Of a stretch of 58,750 bases of DNA, positions 34,710 through 43,713 are shown piece by piece. Below the pieces are notes generated by a model that saw only the letters and a list, made by a program, of their open reading frames with translations, did not search any database and was not told where the DNA came from. The stretch's first letter is position 1; each line of letters starts with the position of its first letter. A program made the translations under genes and the position numbers. The stretch spans positions 1 through 58,750 of the forward strand of contig JAIDSL010000118.1 of assembly GCA_029061255.1 (NCBI GenBank), in the 5' to 3' direction. This DNA is from Muribaculaceae bacterium (GTDB lineage: Bacteria > Bacteroidota > Bacteroidia > Bacteroidales > Muribaculaceae).

Positions 34710-37538
34710 ATGAACACTAAATTTCATATAGGCATTACGGCACTCGCACTCGCCCTCAGCATCACTCCTGCTTGGGCGGAGTCTGAGTCGCAAGACAGCC
34801 TGGTTAACATTGCTTTCGGAAAGATCGACAAGAGAGACGTAATTTCTGCCGCCTCATTTGTCAATATCAACGACATAAGCAAAAAGAACGCCAACAATAG
34901 CCCGCTCTCCGAAGTAATGACCCATGCGGGTGGTTACAATGGAAGTATCTGGGGGCAGGGTCCTCTCGTGCTTGTCGATGGTGTGCCTCGAGATGCTTCT
35001 CTTGTCAAGGCTTCTGAAGTGGAAAGCGTCTCCATTCTCAAGGATGCAACTGCAGTGGCTCTCTACGGCAGCAAGGGCTCAAAAGGCGTTGTGCTGATCA
35101 CTACAAAGAGAGGTCAGGAATCTCCTATGCACATCGATGTCCGTGCCAATGTAGGGGCAATGCTTCCCAAGGCTTATCCGAAGTATCTTGACGCAGCCAC
35201 TTACATGAACCTCTACAACGAGGCATGCATTAACGACGGCAAGTCTGCACTCTATGATCCCTCAACTATCTACAATACTGCCATGGGAACAAATCCATAC
35301 CGCTATTCTGATATGGATTTCTATTCCTCCGACTATCTCCGCGACTTCGTGACTACAACCGACCTTACAGGAGAAGTATATGGCGGCACTGAGAAGACAA
35401 AGTATTATCTCAACTTAGGCCTTGACTATACCAACGACCTTATCAAATATGGTGAGCACCATAAGTCGAATACTTTCAATTTCAATGTCCGTGGCAATGT
35501 CGACATGACTATTGCAAAGTGGCTCACCGCTGCTACCAATGCAGCAATCATAGTCAGCGATAACTACAGCGGACGTGGAAACTTCTGGGGCGATGCTTCT
35601 TCTTTGCGTCCAAACTGGTTCGCTCCACTCTTGCCTGTCAGCATGATGGATCCGAACAATGCATCCATCCAGGATTATATCAATACCAGTACTCACCTTA
35701 TAGACGGTCAGTACTTGCTCGGTGGCACCACTTCAAATCAGAACAATGCATTCTCTGAGGCTTTGGCTGCAGGCTACACTCGCCAGAAATACCGCAAGTT
35801 CCTCTTCGACCTCAACTTGAATGCCGACCTCTCAAGCTTGACCAAGGGCCTTTCTTTCAAGGCGGCTTTCAGTGTAGACTACAATGCTCATTATTCTGAA
35901 GCTTATGCTCAGTCCTATGCAGTCTATCAGCCTACTTGGGCAAATGTCAACGGCCAGGACATGATCGTAGGGCTCAATAAGATCAATGAAGACAAGTCAT
36001 CTACAAATGAGTATGTAGGCCAATCCACCTATCATCAGACAATGATGGGAACCCTTCAGTTTGACTACACTCGCTCATTCGACGATGCACACAATGTCAA
36101 TGCCACTCTCCTTGGCTGGGGTTATCAGCAGCATTTCTCTGCTGACGACGGACACTCAAGTGAAGGCGGCTATCATCGCCCAAGTAATTTGAATGCCGGC
36201 CTGAGGGTGAACTACAACTACAAGCACCGTTACTATGTGGACCTTACAGGCACCGTGGTGCACTCATCCAAGCTTCCTGAAAAGAAACGCAATGCATTCT
36301 CGCCGGCGGTCTCTATAGCTTGGAATCTTGCAAATGAGAACTTCATGGAGGGTTCCCGCTCATGGCTTGACAATCTCAAGATAATGGGATCTTTCGCCAA
36401 CCTGCATCAGGATATCGACATCAATTGGAATGGCGATGAGTATTATCTCTACATGGCAGACTATCAGTTCTCGCCATCAAGCGGTTGGTATCAGTGGGCC
36501 GACGGCACAGTCGGTGGTTCTACTTCCACTTCAAAGCGTGGAGCCAACGATGAGCTTTCTTTCATCACCCGCAAGGAATTCCGTGTAGGTCTCGATGCGA
36601 CTCTCTTCAACGGTCTCATCAACGTGAATGCAAACTGGTTTAACCAGACTACCAACGGTCTGCTGACTCAGGGTGCAAGTACAATCTATCCGTCGTTCTA
36701 CAATTCAGGTACTGGTAACTTCCTTCCTTACATCAATTACAATAAAGATGAGCGTACCGGCATTGATTATACTGTCAACATCAATAAGGAATTCGGCGAC
36801 TGGAAATTCTCTCTCGGTCTCGTAGGAATGTACTTTGATTCCAAGGCCAAGCTCCGCGACGAGGTATGGGAAGAAGACTACCTCTATCGTCAGGGTCATG
36901 CACTCGACGCTTCTTGGGGTTATGTCTGCGAAGGTTTCTTCCAGTCTGAGGCTGAGATTGCTTCTTCTCCGAAGCAGTCATTCGGTGGTACGGTACGTCC
37001 CGGCGACCTTAAGTATAAGGATATCAACGGCGACAACGTAATTGACTCCAAAGACCAGATTGACCTTGGAAAGATGGGGTGGAATGCTTCTCCTTATGTC
37101 TATGGTCTCAATTTGACTGCCCAGTACAAGAAATTCACTCTTTATCTGTCGGGTACGGGCGTTCAGGGTGCAAAGTTCTACAAGAACGACAGCTACTATT
37201 GGCTGCGTGGCACAAGCAAGTTCTCTGAAATGGCACTCAACCGTTGGACTCCCGAAACAGCAGAAACAGCTACTTTCCCGCGTCTGACCACTGAGAATGG
37301 CGACAACAACTATCAGAATTCTACTTTCTGGCTCGCCAAGGGAGATTTCTTCCGCCTCGACAACCTTCAGCTCACCTATGATATCACTCCGAAGAGCAGT
37401 TTTATCAACGGTATCAGCGTCTATGCAGGTGCCTACAATCTCTTCACTATCTCCAAAGAGCGTGCATACCTGGAAAGAAACATCGGTGGAGCTCCTCAGT
37501 TCCGCACTATCTACATTGGTTGCAAACTTAATATGTAA
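34710..37538 (+). CDS. SusC-like TonB-dependent transporter 2, lacking the N-terminal domain
   Basis: A 942-residue SusC-type transporter. The signal peptide ends TPAWA (residue 23). Unlike the first SusC, it has no carboxypeptidase-like domain and goes quickly into a shortened plug (PLSEVMTHAGGYNG, LVLVDGVPRDASLVK, SILKDATAVALYG). The barrel is complete and ends IGCKLNM. A second SusC of this shorter kind beside a normal one is known from large xylan PULs. It probably pairs with the SusD gene that starts 12 bp downstream. Whether it can still contact TonB is open, as no TonB box was recognised. Confidence 0.9.
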   Translation: MNTKFHIGITALALALSITPAWAESESQDSLVNIAFGKIDKRDVISAASFVNINDISKKNANNSPLSEVMTHAGGYNGSIWGQGPLVLVDGVPRDASLVKASEVESVSILKDATAVALYGSKGSKGVVLITTKRGQESPMHIDVRANVGAMLPKAYPKYLDAATYMNLYNEACINDGKSALYDPSTIYNTAMGTNPYRYSDMDFYSSDYLRDFVTTTDLTGEVYGGTEKTKYYLNLGLDYTNDLIKYGEHHKSNTFNFNVRGNVDMTIAKWLTAATNAAIIVSDNYSGRGNFWGDASSLRPNWFAPLLPVSMMDPNNASIQDYINTSTHLIDGQYLLGGTTSNQNNAFSEALAAGYTRQKYRKFLFDLNLNADLSSLTKGLSFKAAFSVDYNAHYSEAYAQSYAVYQPTWANVNGQDMIVGLNKINEDKSSTNEYVGQSTYHQTMMGTLQFDYTRSFDDAHNVNATLLGWGYQQHFSADDGHSSEGGYHRPSNLNAGLRVNYNYKHRYYVDLTGTVVHSSKLPEKKRNAFSPAVSIAWNLANENFMEGSRSWLDNLKIMGSFANLHQDIDINWNGDEYYLYMADYQFSPSSGWYQWADGTVGGSTSTSKRGANDELSFITRKEFRVGLDATLFNGLINVNANWFNQTTNGLLTQGASTIYPSFYNSGTGNFLPYINYNKDERTGIDYTVNINKEFGDWKFSLGLVGMYFDSKAKLRDEVWEEDYLYRQGHALDASWGYVCEGFFQSEAEIASSPKQSFGGTVRPGDLKYKDINGDNVIDSKDQIDLGKMGWNASPYVYGLNLTAQYKKFTLYLSGTGVQGAKFYKNDSYYWLRGTSKFSEMALNRWTPETAETATFPRLTTENGDNNYQNSTFWLAKGDFFRLDNLQLTYDITPKSSFINGISVYAGAYNLFTISKERAYLERNIGGAPQFRTIYIGCKLNM

Positions 37539-37550
37539 TTTTTGAGTAGT

Positions 37551-39308
37551 ATGAAAAAAATATTATATACTCTCTTGGCAGTTGCTTCGCTTGGTTTCAC
37601 AAGCTGCGATGACCTATGGGATCCTGCCAAGCAGAATTTTAAGGATCTTAGCCAGATGGAGACGGAGCCGGACTTTGCTATGGGTTTCCTTACAAGAGCC
37701 TATAGCTCACTCTCAGGCTACTATAATAATACGGAATATGCTACCGATAACGCTGTGGTGAACCAAAACAGTGACGGTTTCCGTACTATGGCTACCGGCG
37801 GTTGGACCGCTTCTTCATGGACTGGCATAAATGAATGGGGCGGTGCTTACACCGGGATCCAGTATATCAACCAGTTCCTTTCTAAAATCGACGAAGTGGA
37901 GTGGAGTGCTGATCCGGAGCGTAGCAAGATGCTCTCTGTGCGTTTGCGAGGCGAGGCTTACGGTTTGCGTGCAATCCTTCACTATCAGTTGCTCAAAGCC
38001 CATGCCGGCTATGATGCAGCAGGCCAGCTGCTCGGCGTGCCTTATCTTGAGAGCTATCTCGGCGCAAACGATGATATGAATGCCGCTATGGTCCGCCCAT
38101 CTTTCAAGGATTGTGTAGATAAGATCAAGGCTGACTTGAATCAGGCTATCGAGATCCTTCCTCTCGACTATGAAGATTTGGCAGAAGTGCCCGCGAAGTA
38201 CACTCAATATACTAAGGATATTGCCATCTACAACCGCACAATGGGAGCTCACTTCCGTCAGCTCGTCAGCGGACGTATCGCTCAGGCTTATCTTTCACGC
38301 GTCACTTTGCTTGCTGCCAGCGACGGCTTTGGCAATACAGGCTCATGGGCTGATGCCGCCAAGGCTTCTGCCGACCTTCTGAAGGAAAACAACGGTGTGG
38401 CAGGTGTTCAGGCAGGTTCTTATGAATATTATGCCGCAAAATTTGCTGATGCACTGAAAGAAGGTGTAAATCCGGATGAGATCATCTGGCGTGAGAATGT
38501 GGCTGATAACAATGGCACTGAATCTGACAATCTTCCTCCGAGCCTCAACGGCAACGGTCGCATGAATCCCTCGCAGAACCTTGTGGATGCTTTCCCTGCT
38601 GCAAGTGGCTATCCTATCAGTGTCGCAGCCGACTATGATGCAGCAAATCCTTATGCAAACCGCGATTCGCGCTTCTATGCTTACATCATCTACAATGGAA
38701 GCACACGTGTAGGCGTTGACAACGCCACTATTTCTACTGTGACAGGTACTACCGATGGCATTGGCGGTGTAGAGCAGCGTTCCTCACGCACAGGATATTA
38801 TATGAAGAAGCGTCTCCGTATGGATGTGAACTGCACTGCAGGTTCAGCTACCACCAAGGCTCACTATAATCCCCGCGTACGTTATACAGAGATCTATCTC
38901 AACTATGCAGAGGCTGCAAATGAGGCTTATGGCCCGAAGGCAGATGGCGGAAATGGTTTCTCTGCCTACGACGTGATCAAGGCGATTCGCCAGCGTGCAG
39001 GCTTAGGCAATGCTGATGGCGACCTTTATCTTGAGGAGTGTGCTGCTTCCAAGGAAAAGATGAGGGAGCTTATCCGCAACGAGCGTCGCATCGAGCTTTG
39101 TTTCGAGAATTCACGTTTCTGGGATCTCCGTCGTTGGAAACTCAATCTCAACGAAACTGTGAAGGGCATCGAATGGCAGGCAGACGGAACATATAAGATT
39201 TTTGATGTCGAAACTCGTGATTACGAAGATTATATGGCATATCCTCCTATTCCGCAGTCGGAAATCCTCAAATTTAGCAATCTCCAGCAGAACAAAGGCT
39301 GGCATTAA
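37551..39308 (+). CDS. SusD-like glycan-binding lipoprotein 2
   Basis: A RagB/SusD lipoprotein of 585 residues from the ATG at 37551 (MKKILYTLLAVASLGFTSC; lipobox Cys19). An ATG three codons earlier is possible but adds only MSS. TPR-like helices include LRGEAYGLRAILHYQLLKAH and the C-terminal signature RNERRIELCFENSRFWDLRRW is present. It starts 12 bp after the second SusC and forms the second SusC/D pair of this PUL. Confidence 0.93.
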   Translation: MKKILYTLLAVASLGFTSCDDLWDPAKQNFKDLSQMETEPDFAMGFLTRAYSSLSGYYNNTEYATDNAVVNQNSDGFRTMATGGWTASSWTGINEWGGAYTGIQYINQFLSKIDEVEWSADPERSKMLSVRLRGEAYGLRAILHYQLLKAHAGYDAAGQLLGVPYLESYLGANDDMNAAMVRPSFKDCVDKIKADLNQAIEILPLDYEDLAEVPAKYTQYTKDIAIYNRTMGAHFRQLVSGRIAQAYLSRVTLLAASDGFGNTGSWADAAKASADLLKENNGVAGVQAGSYEYYAAKFADALKEGVNPDEIIWRENVADNNGTESDNLPPSLNGNGRMNPSQNLVDAFPAASGYPISVAADYDAANPYANRDSRFYAYIIYNGSTRVGVDNATISTVTGTTDGIGGVEQRSSRTGYYMKKRLRMDVNCTAGSATTKAHYNPRVRYTEIYLNYAEAANEAYGPKADGGNGFSAYDVIKAIRQRAGLGNADGDLYLEECAASKEKMRELIRNERRIELCFENSRFWDLRRWKLNLNETVKGIEWQADGTYKIFDVETRDYEDYMAYPPIPQSEILKFSNLQQNKGWH

Positions 39309-39323
39309 TACGGCAATAATATT

Positions 39324-40358
39324 ATGAAACATAATTTTTTAATTCCTTCATCAATAGCTGCTTTGGCACTCCTGGCTGCTTGTACGAACGGAGACAATGA
39401 ATTTTCCGATTTCGACTACCAGACAGTGTATTTTGCCAATCAGTATGGTATGCGTGTGCTTGAGCTGGGAGAAGATGAATTTGTCGATCTCACAGCAGAC
39501 AATAATCATGAGGCAAACATCGTGGCTACATGGGGTGGTGGCTATGCCAACAAGAAAAATGTGGTGATCGACTATGTAGTGGATCCTACCCTCGTCGACG
39601 GTTTCTACTTCAAGGACTCAGATCAACTTGTAGAGGTGATGCCCGAGGATTACTACACAATCGAATCGAATCAGATACGCATACCTTCAGGAAGCACTAT
39701 GGGGGGCGTGAAAGTACGCTTTAATGAGAAATTCTTCGCTGATCCCAAATCAGTAGGAAATTGCTACGTGATTCCCGTGCGTATGACAGATGTAGCCGGT
39801 GCTGACAAAATCATTACAGGAACTGCTACTGAAGAAAATCCGGTTCTTACCAACGACGCTCATTGGTCGGTTCAGCCAAAAAACTTTATGCTTTATGGAG
39901 TGAAGTATGTCAATCCTTGGCATGGCCAATACCTGCGTCGTGGTGTCGACAACGCTGTCATTGATGGCGCAAGCTCTAAGTTGGTTCGTCACGCCGAGTA
40001 TGTGGAAAATGATGAGGTCGTAGATCTTTCTACTTCTGCTTACAAGGAAGATACCCTTCCCATCACTGTCAAGGACGCTCAAGGAGGCGATCACACTTAT
40101 AATCTTCTTCTTACTTTTGCCGACGACAATTCGTGCACACTCTCTTCTGCAAGCGATGGCGCTACAGTCACCGGCACTGGCAAATTCGTAAGCAAGGGAG
40201 AAAAGAAGAGTCTTGGTGGCAAGGACCGCGATGCGATCTATCTTGACTATACTTTGGATATTCCCGGACAGAATATGAAGTTTGAGTCGAAAGATACGCT
40301 CGTGCTCCGCACCCGTAATGTCTATGGCGCTTATGCTTTCGGTATTGAAAGAAAATAA
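39324..40358 (+). CDS. DUF1735/DUF5627-type surface lipoprotein (SusE-position binding protein)
   Basis: A 344-residue lipoprotein; lipobox LALLAAC (Cys20). The first half has the pattern of DUF1735 (TVYFANQYGMRVLELGEDE, then PEDYYTIESNQIRIPSGS and a Val-rich strand), and the second half resembles DUF5627 (YLRRGVDNAVIDG, LDYTLDIPGQNMKF). Such proteins sit behind SusD in xylan and other PULs and bind glycan at the cell surface. Starts 15 bp after SusD2. The assignment rests on recalled family patterns. Confidence 0.7.
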   Translation: MKHNFLIPSSIAALALLAACTNGDNEFSDFDYQTVYFANQYGMRVLELGEDEFVDLTADNNHEANIVATWGGGYANKKNVVIDYVVDPTLVDGFYFKDSDQLVEVMPEDYYTIESNQIRIPSGSTMGGVKVRFNEKFFADPKSVGNCYVIPVRMTDVAGADKIITGTATEENPVLTNDAHWSVQPKNFMLYGVKYVNPWHGQYLRRGVDNAVIDGASSKLVRHAEYVENDEVVDLSTSAYKEDTLPITVKDAQGGDHTYNLLLTFADDNSCTLSSASDGATVTGTGKFVSKGEKKSLGGKDRDAIYLDYTLDIPGQNMKFESKDTLVLRTRNVYGAYAFGIERK

Positions 40359-40377
40359 CCCTCAATTTATGTGAAAT

Positions 40378-42015
40378 ATGAAAAAGATATTTATTTACAC
40401 TCTCCCCGCACTCGCCTTGGCTATGGCTTCTTGTGCCGACGGATATGAGGGTAATTTCAAGATGGACAAGCCTGAGAGCGTGGCGCTTGATGAGCAGATT
40501 GCTTCTTACTCTGTCCTTTCCGAATATTCTTCTAATGCCGGCGTCACATTGGGCGTAGCGGTCGACCCAAATTCCTTTGCCGAGGAGGGACTCGCATTTG
40601 GCATTGTCAAGACAAATTTTGATCAGGTAGAGAGTGCCGTGAGCATTACTCCCTCGGCTTTGATCAATGAGGAGAATGCATATGATTTCACCGCTGTTTC
40701 TAATCTTGTTGAGACGGCAGAAAAGGCAGGAGTCGGTGTTTTTAGCCCGGCCCTTAATTCAAATGTCAATATACCGGCTTCTTACTTGAAGTCGCTGCTC
40801 GAGGATATTGTTATCCCATACGAGCCTTGGAATGAGATCATCTTGATAAATGATTTTGAGAATGATGCAGTAGGCACTGCTTATGCATCTCAAAAGAAAT
40901 CTGCTGGAAGTGTCGATGTCAAGGTTATGGAAGATCCCCTTGGAGAGCAAGGAAAGGTTCTTGCCGGCACTAAGCTGACTATGGATGTTCCCTTGATTGA
41001 GGTGACTCTTCCGGAGGGATTCACTCTTGCAGATGTATCGAGAGTCAATATGAAATGTCTTTTGCTTGATGGCACTCCGACATCAGCAAGAATTCAAATT
41101 GAAGCTTCCGGTTTCAACGATAAGAGCAATCCCTACCTGAATAAAGGAAAATGGGAAGACTATATCTTCGATCTTTCCAATATCAAGTTTAAGGAAGCTG
41201 AACTGAAGCTCAACAAGTTTAAGCTTGCTGTCGGTGCTTATGGCTCAGGTGTGAGCTGCTGTGTTGATGACATTTCAATCCGTCTTGAACACCGCACTGG
41301 TGATGACACTGTGATTGTGAAGACTCCTGAGGAGAAGGCAGAGATCGTCAGTGGCGAACTCTACAAATGGGTTGACGGTATCGTTGATATTTGCGGAGAA
41401 TCTGTTAAGGATTATGTGATTTTCGATCAGCCACTTGAATCAGTGAATGCCAAGTTCTTCTGGAGTGATTACCTTGGTGAGAAATATCTTGCTGATGTTG
41501 AGAAGTCTGTGATAGCTAAGGCTGGAAGTGACGTAAGCTTCTATATAAGCCAAAATCTCACTGTTGGTGATGAAATGGCTTCTGAGGTAGCTGCTCTCAA
41601 GGCTGAGTTGCAGAAGCTCGAAGGCAATGGCGTGAAAGTGGACGGTGTCAACGTAGTTCTCAACTCTACATGCAGCCTCGCGGCTGCGTCTCAGTCATCT
41701 TTCGCGGCTGCCACTGTGGCAGGCATAAAGAGCCTTGCTTCTGTAGGCAAGCCTGTAAGGGTAGTGCTTAAGGTTAACGTGCTTAATGAGAATGGTGGTC
41801 AGGCTAATCCTGTCAACTTGTCTGTGGAGCAGCGTAAGGCAGTAGGTGAATACTACAATCTGATCATCGGCACATTTCTTTCAGAGCTTGGCGGCAATGC
41901 AAAGGGAATCTCATTCTCTTCTGTCTTTGACACAGCGTCTGAGACTGCTCCTTGGCAACAGAATGGCAATCGCAGCTTCGTCTACGAAGGGATTGTAAAA
42001 GGTCTTTCCAAATAA
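40378..42015 (+). CDS. GH10-fold lipoprotein with inserted beta domain, apparently catalytically dead
   Basis: A 545-residue lipoprotein; lipobox ALAMASC (Cys19). It follows the layout of Bacteroides GH10 xylanases split by a carbohydrate-binding insertion: residues about 45-135 resemble the GH10 N-terminal part (LGVAVDPNSF, IVKTNFDQVES, LINEENAYDF), about 155-305 are a jelly-roll-like insert (ILINDFENDAVGTAY to VDDISIRLE), and GH10-like sequence resumes (FWSDYLGEKYLADVE, EYYNLIIGTFLSEL, FVYEGIVKGL). The acid/base segment WDVVNE is replaced by DYVIFDQ, and the nucleophile segment TELD by VVLKVNV. It sits where xylan PULs encode their surface Xyn10, so a binding role is inferred. The reading is by eye and could be wrong. 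Confidence 0.6.
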   Translation: MKKIFIYTLPALALAMASCADGYEGNFKMDKPESVALDEQIASYSVLSEYSSNAGVTLGVAVDPNSFAEEGLAFGIVKTNFDQVESAVSITPSALINEENAYDFTAVSNLVETAEKAGVGVFSPALNSNVNIPASYLKSLLEDIVIPYEPWNEIILINDFENDAVGTAYASQKKSAGSVDVKVMEDPLGEQGKVLAGTKLTMDVPLIEVTLPEGFTLADVSRVNMKCLLLDGTPTSARIQIEASGFNDKSNPYLNKGKWEDYIFDLSNIKFKEAELKLNKFKLAVGAYGSGVSCCVDDISIRLEHRTGDDTVIVKTPEEKAEIVSGELYKWVDGIVDICGESVKDYVIFDQPLESVNAKFFWSDYLGEKYLADVEKSVIAKAGSDVSFYISQNLTVGDEMASEVAALKAELQKLEGNGVKVDGVNVVLNSTCSLAAASQSSFAAATVAGIKSLASVGKPVRVVLKVNVLNENGGQANPVNLSVEQRKAVGEYYNLIIGTFLSELGGNAKGISFSSVFDTASETAPWQQNGNRSFVYEGIVKGLSK

Positions 42016-42025
42016 CAAAGGGTTG

Positions 42026-42046
42026 GGACGCACGGCCCGTGCGTCC
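42026..42046. repeat. GGACGCACGG-C-CCGTGCGTCC palindrome
   Basis: A 21-bp palindrome 10 bp after the GH10-like gene. It belongs to the family found in the MITE-like element at 9412-9563. It may act as a stabilising or attenuating hairpin inside the PUL transcript. The rest of the gap to 42154 is low-complexity CT-rich with two ATTTAAAC copies. Confidence 0.7.
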
Positions 42047-42154
42047 TTCACCTCCCTCTTATCACCTCTCCTCCTACATTTAAACCTCTACTCCTCAACC
42101 ATTTAAACATCAAATTCAAACAATACTATTTATTAACCTTTAACAAGATTTCTT

Positions 42155-43603
42155 ATGAAATTTCATTATCTGAAATCCTTATCAGCCCTCGCGCTGGCCG
42201 GTATGTTTGCAGCCAATGCATATGCCGAGACTCTTTCTCAAGAGTTCGTAATCGATTTCACGCAGCAAGAAGTTGGCTTTAAGCTCAACTCATTCTGGGG
42301 TGACCCGAATGACCACATGGCTGTTGTTGCTACCGACGAAGGCAATCTCCTTCTTGTCGATGGTGTGACTGTCCTTGAAGATGGAACTGAGGCTGTCAAT
42401 GAAGCCGGCTACCCATCATGGAGCACTATGACCCGCTACGAGAATCTGACGCTCCCTTCAGGTTTCAATTTCGGCAATGTCCTTTTGATCGAAGTTGAGT
42501 ACAAGCCTACTCAGCCGGACAATGTGCCTTTCGCTATTCAGCTTAGAGGTGCTACAGATCCTCTGAATTTTGAAGGTGATGTAGTGGTAAATGAATGGAA
42601 TACTTTGGCTTTTGACCCTGCCGAACTTACTACAGGTGAAGGTAGCGACGCTTACACAGGCACTCCGACAAGCTTCGATTTCTGTATGGGCGCAAATGGC
42701 TCTACCAACTACTACATCAAGCAAGTTACTTTCTATCTTGAGAAAGAAGTGACTCAGCGTGAGAAAGATGAGGCTGCTCTCGATAAGTCTACTGCAGCTT
42801 GCGTAGAATTCAACTTCGACAACTACGAGGTTTCCGGTGAAGTTGATGGTGCTTTCTCTTCTCCTTATGTAGGTTCTAATGGTGGCGGTATCAATCGTCC
42901 TGACATGATCATCGACAAGGGTCCTGAAGGCTATGACAACAACTGTGCTCACATCATCTATCAGGGTTGGACACAGATCTTCATCACAGAGCCTGTTGTA
43001 GCTCCTGAAGGTTATACTTTCGACGATCTTCGCCTCGTTGAATACGATATCTACGAGACTGATATCCCAGGTGTAGACTATACTCAGCCTGATAATCCTG
43101 TTTCTGGCAGAAATGGTGCTCCTATCCTTAAGCTCAAAGAGTGGTATGCTTGGGGCTGGTGTCCAAACAACGACGGTTCTTCATGTGGCAACAGCCGCCT
43201 CCCGTCAGTTAATGAATGGCATCATGTAGAGTTCTATCCTTCAGCTTATGAATGGAAAGAACGCGATTTCGAAGAGAATGTTCTCGATGAAAATGGTGAG
43301 CCCGTTCTTGATGAAGAAGGTAAGAATGTCACTACTCCCGCTCATTGGGATGCAGACCAGGTTCGTGATGAATTCGGTAAGCTTACTTCCTTCAATATTT
43401 CAATTGGTTTCTTCCCCTGCTTGAGCCAGACTTATGTCGACAATGTGAAGCTTTGGTTCCAGAAGGGTGGCGAAGAAGCTGTAGAAAGTGTTGAAGCTGT
43501 TAAGGCTGCCAACGATGTTCTCTACAATGTATTCGGCCAGCGTGTTGACGAATCATACCGTGGTATCGTGATCAAGAACGGTAAGAAGTATATCAACAAG
43601 TAA
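42155..43603 (+). CDS. Secreted PUL protein with two jelly-roll-like segments
   Basis: A 482-residue exported protein with signal peptide ending ANAYA (residue 24) and no lipobox. Two beta-rich segments of about 190 residues (25-205 and 215-440) resemble carbohydrate-binding folds, with lines such as FNFGNVLLIEVEY and VTFYLEK in the first and FDDLRLVEYDIYE and VDNVKLWFQK in the second. A linker and the tail YNVFGQRVDESYRGIVIKN, ending YINK, follow. That tail is shared with the next gene and looks like a T9SS type A signal. I do not recognise the family. Position in the PUL suggests xylan binding, but an unknown enzyme is possible. Confidence 0.6.
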   Translation: MKFHYLKSLSALALAGMFAANAYAETLSQEFVIDFTQQEVGFKLNSFWGDPNDHMAVVATDEGNLLLVDGVTVLEDGTEAVNEAGYPSWSTMTRYENLTLPSGFNFGNVLLIEVEYKPTQPDNVPFAIQLRGATDPLNFEGDVVVNEWNTLAFDPAELTTGEGSDAYTGTPTSFDFCMGANGSTNYYIKQVTFYLEKEVTQREKDEAALDKSTAACVEFNFDNYEVSGEVDGAFSSPYVGSNGGGINRPDMIIDKGPEGYDNNCAHIIYQGWTQIFITEPVVAPEGYTFDDLRLVEYDIYETDIPGVDYTQPDNPVSGRNGAPILKLKEWYAWGWCPNNDGSSCGNSRLPSVNEWHHVEFYPSAYEWKERDFEENVLDENGEPVLDEEGKNVTTPAHWDADQVRDEFGKLTSFNISIGFFPCLSQTYVDNVKLWFQKGGEEAVESVEAVKAANDVLYNVFGQRVDESYRGIVIKNGKKYINK

Positions 43604-43631
43604 AAAATCCCCTTAGAAATATAGTACTTAT

Positions 43632-43664
43632 GGATTCGCAGACTCATATTGAGTTTGCGAATCC
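43632..43664 (+). promoter_or_regulatory. 14-bp hairpin between two PUL genes
   Basis: GGATTCGCA (43632-43640) pairs with TGCGAATCC (43656-43664), continued by a G-U and ACTC/GAGT, with a five-base loop. There is no T-run, so it is more likely an mRNA stabiliser or processing site than a terminator. Confidence 0.6.
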
Positions 43665-43713
43665 TAAATTAATCTGGAAGGTTAACTTACTTCTATAACT
43701 CAAAAATTAGATT

